Source of the DNA: Pseudomonas sp. PA27(2017)
Lineage (GTDB): Bacteria; Pseudomonadota; Gammaproteobacteria; Pseudomonadales; Pseudomonadaceae
DNA length: 64,000 nt
Reading direction: 5' to 3'
Assembly: GCF_001945445.1 (NCBI RefSeq)
Contig: NZ_MSXW01000006.1
Coordinates: 1-64,000 of the forward strand
Position numbers and translations under genes: made by a program. Under the pieces are notes generated by a model. That model was not told where the DNA came from and ran no database searches. It was given only the letters and a program-made list of their open reading frames with translations. The number at the start of each line of letters is the position of its first letter. Positions within the stretch are counted from its first letter, which is position 1. This document shows positions 59,115 to 64,000 of this stretch, one piece after another.

Positions 59115-60081
59115 GAGAAAGACGTCATCGGTCTCCGAGAGCGATCCGAAGAGCTGGAAGCTCCTTGAAAAGACCTTGCTGGCCAGCGTCCATGAGCAGC
59201 GCCGCTCGCGCCGCTGGGGAATCTTCTTCAAGCTGCTGACCTTCATCTACCTGTTCGGCGCCCTGGCGCTGTTCTCGCCGCTGATCAGCAACCAGGGCAG
59301 CGGCAGCAGTTCGCCCCATACCGCGGTCATCGAAGTGCGCGGGATGATCGCCGACAAGGAAGCGGCCAGCGCCGACAACATCGTCGGCAGCCTGCGCGCT
59401 GCCTTCAAGGATACGAACACCAAGGGCGTGATCCTGCGCATCAACAGCCCAGGTGGCAGCCCGGTGCAGTCGGGCTATGTGTACGATGAGATCCGCCGCC
59501 TGCGTGACGAGAACCCGAACATCAAGGTCTACGCGGTGATTTCCGACCTAGGCGCGTCCGGTGCGTATTACATCGCCAGCGCCGCGGACCAGATCTACGC
59601 TGACAAAGCCAGTCTGGTGGGCTCCATCGGCGTCACGGCAGCCAGTTTCGGCTTCGTCGATACCATGGAGAAACTTGGCGTCGAGCGCCGTGTGTACACC
59701 TCGGGTGAGCACAAGGCATTCCTCGACCCATTCCAGCCGCAGAAGGACGAAGAAACCCGTTTCTGGAAAACGGTGCTGGACACCACCCACAAGCAGTTCA
59801 TCGACAGCGTGAAGAAGGGCCGTGGCGATCGCCTCAAGGACGCCGAGCATCCCGAGCTGTTCTCCGGCCTGATCTGGTCCGGCGAGCAGGCCCTCGGCCT
59901 CGGCCTGATCGACGGGCTGGGCAGCACCAGCTACGTGGCTCGCGAGGTGATCGGCCAGGAAGAAATGGTCGACTTCACCGTGCAGGAAAGCCCGCTGGAT
60001 CGCTTCACCAAGAAGCTCGGTGCCAGTGTTGCCGAGCATCTGGCCTTGTGGATGGGTTTTCAGGGGCCAACGCTGCGTTGA
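59104..60081 (+). CDS. sppA: Signal peptide peptidase SppA, short form
   Basis: A 325-residue S49 serine peptidase with one membrane anchor (WGIFFKLLTFIYLFGALALF, residues about 41-60) and a periplasmic domain. The active-site serine is in DLGASGAYYIASAAD; the general-base lysine cannot be fixed by eye. It is half the length of E. coli SppA, which is a tandem of two such domains. It digests signal peptides in the membrane. The ATG at 59104 overlaps the HAD gene. Confidence 0.92.
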   Translation: MWGERKTSSVSESDPKSWKLLEKTLLASVHEQRRSRRWGIFFKLLTFIYLFGALALFSPLISNQGSGSSSPHTAVIEVRGMIADKEAASADNIVGSLRAAFKDTNTKGVILRINSPGGSPVQSGYVYDEIRRLRDENPNIKVYAVISDLGASGAYYIASAADQIYADKASLVGSIGVTAASFGFVDTMEKLGVERRVYTSGEHKAFLDPFQPQKDEETRFWKTVLDTTHKQFIDSVKKGRGDRLKDAEHPELFSGLIWSGEQALGLGLIDGLGSTSYVAREVIGQEEMVDFTVQESPLDRFTKKLGASVAEHLALWMGFQGPTLR

Positions 60082-60099
60082 TGGCGGCGTTGTAAATAG

Positions 60100-60128
60100 A
60101 GAGCCCCGGCCAGATGCCGGGGCTTTTT
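60100..60128 (+). terminator. Rho-independent terminator of sppA
   Basis: AGCCCCGGC/GCCGGGGCT stem with loop CAGAT, followed by TTTT, 20 bp after the sppA stop. Confidence 0.9.
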
Positions 60129-60159
60129 ATTAGTTTCGAAAATCCACACACGCTGCCTT

Positions 60160-60307
60160 TATAGGGTATCTCTAAAAACGTTGGCGAGGCAGTCAGCGCA
60201 AGGCAAAAACAGGCGAAAAAGCGGAGTTTACTGCTGTAAATGAGCATTTTGAGCCTGTTTTTTAACGCCGTGCTGACAACGCAGGTAGTTTTTAGAGGTG
60301 CCCTATA
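60160..60307. repeat. MITE-like element with long terminal inverted repeats
   Basis: The ends TATAGGGTATCTCTAAAAAC (left) and GTTTTTAGAGGTGCCCTATA (right, as its complement) are near-perfect over about 20 bases, and weaker complementarity continues inward along most of the 148 bp. It has no coding capacity. It probably derives from an IS5-group type element whose ends carry GGGCACCTCTAAAAAC. It sits between sppA and the LLM gene. Confidence 0.7.
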
Positions 60308-60314
60308 GAGGACG

Positions 60315-61421
60315 TCAGGCGTTGCTGATGCTCTTGGCGTTTTTCTGCTGCTCGACCAGGGCGCGAATGCGCGGTAGCAGATCCTGGCCGTACTCCACGG
60401 CGTCGCGCAGTTGCTCGAAGCCGCGGAACAGGAAGGTGGTCACGCCAATGTTGTAGTACTCCAGCGCGGCTTCGGCGACCTGCTCCGCTGTGCCGACCAG
60501 TGAAGTGGAGTTGCCGGCGCCGCCGCTAAGGGCGGCGATCTCGGTCCACAGGCGTTTGTCATGCACCTTGCGTTGGCCCGCCAGTTCCACCAGGCGCGAG
60601 GAGCCCGCGTTGCTGGTGCCGAAGTTCTTGTCGCGACGTTTGCCCTGGCGCAGATGGATCAGCTCACGTGCATCAAGCAGGGTGCGCTCGGCGCGGGCCC
60701 AGGCTTGCTCTTCGGTGGCACCGAGGATCGGCCGCAGCGACAGGCTGAAGCGGATATGTTTTTCGCGACCGTATTTGGCGGCAGCCTTGCGCACCTTGGC
60801 GATGCGCTCGCGAACCTGCTCCAGCGGTTCGCCCCACATCATGTACACGTCGGCGTGCTTGGCGGCGACCTCCACGGCAGCGTCGGATGCGCCGGAGAAG
60901 TAGATAGGTACGTGTGGTTTCTGGATCGGCTTGACCAGCGTCAGGTTGTCTTCGATGCGGTAGTGCTCACCCTGGTGATCGAAGGGCTCGGTGCTCGTCC
61001 AGGTCTTGCGGAAGATGTCCAGGTATTCCTCGGTACGGGCGTATCGCGCGTCCTTGTCGAGGTAGTCGCCGTCGCGCTGCAGGTCGCCGCTGTCACCGCC
61101 GGTGATCACGTTGATCGAGGCGCGGCCGCGGCTGAGGTGATCGAGAGTGGCGAACTGCCGGGCGGCGAAGGTAGGTGCCTGAAAGCCCGGACGATGGGCG
61201 ACCAGCAGGCCCAGCTTGTCGGTCACCGCGGCCACGTAGCTGGCCAGGATCATCGAATCCGGTGCGCTGGTGTTGACGGCCAGCAGGGCTTTGTCGAAAC
61301 CGCCATATTCCTGGGCCTGGGCGAAGGCCTTGATGAAGTCGATGTCCACCGCCGGGCCACGTGGCGCCTGGGATTCGCTGGCTTCCTGGGGGCCTATCAG
61401 GCCGATGAATTCGAGGCTCAT
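60315..61421 (-). CDS. LLM flavin-dependent monooxygenase, SsuD-like
   Basis: A 368-residue luciferase-like monooxygenase of the alkanesulfonate monooxygenase (SsuD/MsuD) group, which uses reduced FMN and oxygen to release sulfite from sulfonates. Visible: N-terminal VDIDFIKAFAQAQEYGGFDKAL, LGLLVAHRPGFQAPTFAARQFATLDHLSRGR in part, NVITGGDSGDL and the phosphate-binding FRGFEQL near the end. The reductase (SsuE-like) is not in view. It ends the operon on the minus strand; its start follows the upstream LLM gene by 66 bp. Confidence 0.85.
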   Translation of the reverse strand: MSLEFIGLIGPQEASESQAPRGPAVDIDFIKAFAQAQEYGGFDKALLAVNTSAPDSMILASYVAAVTDKLGLLVAHRPGFQAPTFAARQFATLDHLSRGRASINVITGGDSGDLQRDGDYLDKDARYARTEEYLDIFRKTWTSTEPFDHQGEHYRIEDNLTLVKPIQKPHVPIYFSGASDAAVEVAAKHADVYMMWGEPLEQVRERIAKVRKAAAKYGREKHIRFSLSLRPILGATEEQAWARAERTLLDARELIHLRQGKRRDKNFGTSNAGSSRLVELAGQRKVHDKRLWTEIAALSGGAGNSTSLVGTAEQVAEAALEYYNIGVTTFLFRGFEQLRDAVEYGQDLLPRIRALVEQQKNAKSISNA

Positions 61422-61487
61422 GGTTGCTCCTTTCTATTGAAGTGGGCTGCCACCGGCCCGCCTGGCGAGCGCGGCGACGGGCGATGC

Positions 61488-62822
61488 TCAGGCCACTCGG
61501 CCTTCCAGGCGGCGCACGGTGTTGCGGTTGGTGGGCACTGCCAGGCCGAAGTTGTCGCGCAGGGTTTGGCCTTCATAGTCGCGGCGCAGCAGGCCGCGCT
61601 CCTGCAGCAGGGGCACTACCAGTTCGGTGAAGTACTGCAGGCCGTCGGGCAGCAGCGAGTTGACGATGAAGCCGTCGGCGGCGCCGTCCTCGAACCAGTC
61701 CTGCAGGGCGTTGGCGACCGCTTGCGGCGTGCCGACGAAATCGCGGCGCGGGCGCGAGAACTGCAGGGCCACCTCGCGCAGGGTCAGGTGCTCGTCGCGG
61801 GCGCGCTGCTTGATCTGTTCCGACGTGCCCTTGTGGCTGTTGCTGCCCAGGTCGCCAAGGTCAGGGAAGGGCGCATCCAGTTCGTGACGACTGAAGTCGT
61901 AGTCGTTGAATGGGCGGCCAAGGGCAACGATGGCGTCCTCGATGCTGACCAGCTCGACGGCCTGCTGGTAGCGGCTTTCCACTTCCTCGTCATCACGGCC
62001 GATGATCGGGCGAATGCCCGGCAGGATGAATAGCTCATCCGGGTTGCGTCCGGCCTTGGCCGCGCGCTGTTTGAGGTCGGCGTAGTAGGCGCGGGCCTCG
62101 CTGAAGGATTCCGGGCTGACGAAGATCGCGTCGGCATTCTGGGCAGCGAAATTGCGGCCATCCTCGGAAGTGCCGGCCTGGAAGATCAGCGGCTGGCCCT
62201 GGCGCGAGCGCTGGATGTTGAGCGGGCCTTTGACCTTGAAGAATTCACCCTGGTGATCGAGGGTGTGCAGCTTGCTCGGGTCGAAGAATTCGCCGCTCTG
62301 CTTGTCGCGGGTGAAGGCGTCGTCTTCCCAGGAATCCCACAGCCCCTTGACCACATTCACGTGCTCGCGGGCGATGCGGTAGCGGGTGGCGTGGGGCGGA
62401 TGCTCGGCTTTGCCGAAGTTGTCGGCGGTTCCGGAGAGCCACGAGGTGACCACGTTCCAGCCGGCACGCCCGCCGCTGATGTGATCGAGCGAGGCGAACT
62501 GCCGGGCGACCTGGAACGGCTCGCTGTAGCTCACCGTCACGGTGGCGACCAGGCCGATATTTTCGGTCACGGCGGCCAGTGCCGAAAGAATGGTCAGCGG
62601 CTCGAAGCGGTTGAGGTAGTGCGGGCTGGATTTGGCATGGATGTGCAGGCTGTCGGCGATGAACGCGAAGTCGAATTTGGCGCCTTCGGCCAGTTTGGCC
62701 TGCTGTTTGTAGAAGCCGAAATTCACACTGGCATCGGCCAGTGCATCCGGGTGGCGCCATTCGCCCCAGCCGTGGCCGACCCCGTGAATCATGGCGCCGA
62801 GTTTGATCTGTCGTTTGCTCAT
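61488..62822 (-). CDS. LLM flavin-dependent monooxygenase, NtaA/SnaA/DszA type
   Basis: A 444-residue enzyme of the NtaA/SnaA/SoxA(DszA) branch of the luciferase-like family. It opens [18 protein letters not shown], has [15 protein letters not shown], a pattern found in members that act on chelators, sulfones or similar large substrates, and [13 protein letters not shown]. The start at 62822 has AGGAG 7-8 bases upstream. It follows the binding-protein gene by 19 bp. Sulfur acquisition is the likely role from context, but the substrate is unknown. Confidence 0.85.
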   Translation of the reverse strand: MSKRQIKLGAMIHGVGHGWGEWRHPDALADASVNFGFYKQQAKLAEGAKFDFAFIADSLHIHAKSSPHYLNRFEPLTILSALAAVTENIGLVATVTVSYSEPFQVARQFASLDHISGGRAGWNVVTSWLSGTADNFGKAEHPPHATRYRIAREHVNVVKGLWDSWEDDAFTRDKQSGEFFDPSKLHTLDHQGEFFKVKGPLNIQRSRQGQPLIFQAGTSEDGRNFAAQNADAIFVSPESFSEARAYYADLKQRAAKAGRNPDELFILPGIRPIIGRDDEEVESRYQQAVELVSIEDAIVALGRPFNDYDFSRHELDAPFPDLGDLGSNSHKGTSEQIKQRARDEHLTLREVALQFSRPRRDFVGTPQAVANALQDWFEDGAADGFIVNSLLPDGLQYFTELVVPLLQERGLLRRDYEGQTLRDNFGLAVPTNRNTVRRLEGRVA

Positions 62823-62841
62823 GGACGTTGCTCCTGTCGGA

Positions 62842-63825
62842 TTACTGGGGCTGCACCTGGGCGAGCGCTTTTGCGGGTTGCTCGGCGCGGGCGGCGTTGA
62901 AGCTGGGGTCAAAGCCCTTGGAAACGTCCACGGCGCGGCTCAGCACGCCTTCTTCCAGGTAAATATCCGAGACTTGCTGCAAGCCGGCGATGACCTCGTC
63001 GGTGATTTCGGCGCGCGAATGGGCGGTGGCCTTGACTGATTCCAGATGCACCTCGACCGGCAGGCCGGTCACCCGCGCCTGGGCCTCTGCGTACGCCTGG
63101 TGGTGGTCGTTGGCCCAGAGGAAGGCGCGCTCGACCCGTTCGACGAAGTCTTCGAGCTGCACGCGTTTGCCGTCGATGGCGGTCTGCGTGGCGGCTAGGT
63201 AGAAATGGTTGGTCAGCAGGTTGTCACTGCTGCGCAGGATGCGTGCGCCGTTCTGGGTGATGGCGATGGTGGTGTACGGATCCCAGGTCGACCAGGCATC
63301 GGCGGCGCCGCTTTCCAGGGCGCTGCGGGCATCGGTGGGCAGCAGGTTGACGAAGGTCACGTCGGACGTTTTCAAGCCGGCTTCGCGTAGCGCGCGGATC
63401 ACCAGAAAGTGGCCGATGGAACCCCGGTTGGTGACGATGCGTTGGCCCTTGAGGTCGGCCACGGTCTTCAGCGGCGAATCCTTCGGCACCAGGATCGAAG
63501 TGGTGTAGCGGCCATCACGCTTGATGATTTCCACCACCTTGAGTGGCGCGCCGGCGCCCAGGGCGAACACATAGGGCGCATCGCCCAGGCCACCGATGTC
63601 GACGGCGCCGGCGTTCAGCGCCTCGCCCAAGGGGGCGGCGGCCGGGAACTCGGAGAAGTCGATTTCGTACGGCACGTCGTCGAGTTCGCCGGCGGCCTCC
63701 AGCAGCAGCTTGATGCTGGATTTCTGGTTGGCGACACGCAGCGGCTCGAGGTCTGCGGCGCTGGCAAAGCCGCCGAACAGCAGGCTGCTGCCAAGCAGGG
63801 TGGTGAGGAGGGTGCGGATCAGCAT
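62842..63825 (-). CDS. Aliphatic sulfonate ABC transporter substrate-binding protein
   Basis: A 327-residue periplasmic SsuA/TauA/NrtA-type binding protein. Signal peptide [23 protein letters not shown] with cleavage before [11 protein letters not shown]. Family blocks: [17 protein letters not shown] in part, [18 protein letters not shown], and [17 protein letters not shown] [11 protein letters not shown]. It has no permease or ATPase gene after it; those would be elsewhere or to the right of the window. The start is fixed by GGAG 8 bases before the ATG at 63825. Confidence 0.9.
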   Translation of the reverse strand: MLIRTLLTTLLGSSLLFGGFASAADLEPLRVANQKSSIKLLLEAAGELDDVPYEIDFSEFPAAAPLGEALNAGAVDIGGLGDAPYVFALGAGAPLKVVEIIKRDGRYTTSILVPKDSPLKTVADLKGQRIVTNRGSIGHFLVIRALREAGLKTSDVTFVNLLPTDARSALESGAADAWSTWDPYTTIAITQNGARILRSSDNLLTNHFYLAATQTAIDGKRVQLEDFVERVERAFLWANDHHQAYAEAQARVTGLPVEVHLESVKATAHSRAEITDEVIAGLQQVSDIYLEEGVLSRAVDVSKGFDPSFNAARAEQPAKALAQVQPQ

Positions 63826-63838
63826 GGGTGAGCTCCGG

Positions 63839-63934
63839 TCAGGCCGCCAGCGCGGCCAGGTTGGTCAAATAAAGGTGCGCGTGAGCGATGCCGCGTCGTG
63901 GGGAATCAGCGGGAATGAAGGCGGGGGCGGGCAT
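63839..63934 (-). CDS. Possible leader peptide upstream of the sulfonate-binding protein
   Basis: A 31-codon ORF reading MPAPAFIPADSPRRGIAHAH then LYLTNLAALAA. AGGAG lies 10 bases before the ATG. It ends 13 bases before the binding-protein ATG, and its TGA merges with that gene's ribosome-binding region (TGACCGGAGC), so the ribosome stopping there could influence initiation downstream. It has an R-R and a H-x-H, and no cysteine or methionine after the start. Coding is not proved; the arrangement is the main evidence. Confidence 0.45.
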   Translation of the reverse strand: MPAPAFIPADSPRRGIAHAHLYLTNLAALAA

Positions 63935-64000
63935 GGGCGTAGCGCTCCTGGCATGGGTCGGGGGACGGCCTCCGCCAGGAAAGGGGTCGGTCTGCAGTCG

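Overview
The window is chromosomal DNA from a gamma-proteobacterium of the genus Pseudomonas. It is GC-rich and densely coding. The gene blocks and their order match the region that in P. aeruginosa runs from the mobA/moaB/moeA genes to rne/rluC/sppA: molybdenum cofactor genes, slt, uup, fadBA, topA, lexA-sulA, psrA, nagZ, mfd, a long GAPDH, nqrABCDEF-apbE-nqrM-sthA, lolCDE, comEC, exbBD, lpxK, kdsB, ptpA, murB and rne. The species cannot be fixed from the sequence alone.

Layout. At 1-740 lie the tail of an ISL3-family transposase, a small secreted peptide and tRNA-Pro(CGG). At 0.8-6.5 kb are a YgdI-type lipoprotein, mobA, moaB-moeA, a YegS-type lipid kinase, cheV and a MOSC protein. At 6.5-8.7 kb is an accessory insertion: one 546-residue protein gene on the minus strand preceded by a perfect-consensus hrp box, so it is probably a HrpL-controlled type III effector. 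From 8.7 to 31.7 kb are cell-wall recycling (slt, nagZ), translation (uup), stress (usp), fatty-acid oxidation (fadBA), topA, the SOS pair lexA-sulA, psrA, mfd and GAPDH. From 32 to 40.7 kb is the sodium-pumping NADH:quinone reductase operon with its maturation genes apbE and nqrM, followed by the soluble transhydrogenase sthA. From 40.8 to 43 kb is a minus-strand group (P-loop kinase, GDPD, small periplasmic protein, PilZ). From 43 to 53.3 kb are lipoprotein export (lolCDE), DNA uptake (comEC), exbBD and envelope precursor synthesis (lpxK, kdsB, murB). From 53.5 to 60 kb are rne, with a long leader, divergent from rluC-HAD phosphatase-sppA. The right end (60.3-64 kb) is a sulfur-scavenging operon on the minus strand: a short upstream ORF, a sulfonate-type binding protein and two LLM flavin monooxygenases.

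Regulation readable from the sequence: two LexA boxes over a good sigma70 promoter at lexA; two overlapping PsrA palindromes over the psrA promoter and one near-consensus PsrA site upstream of fadBA, so regulator and target share the window; a HrpL promoter for the effector candidate; and a sigma70-like promoter for rne about 690 nt upstream of its start. Repeats are REP-like hairpins (three copies) and three longer imperfect inverted repeats of MITE type, all in intergenic gaps.

The most unusual content is the hrp-box gene with its five 11-residue amphipathic repeats. Second is the 31-codon ORF directly upstream of the sulfonate-binding protein. The rest is well-conserved Pseudomonas backbone.
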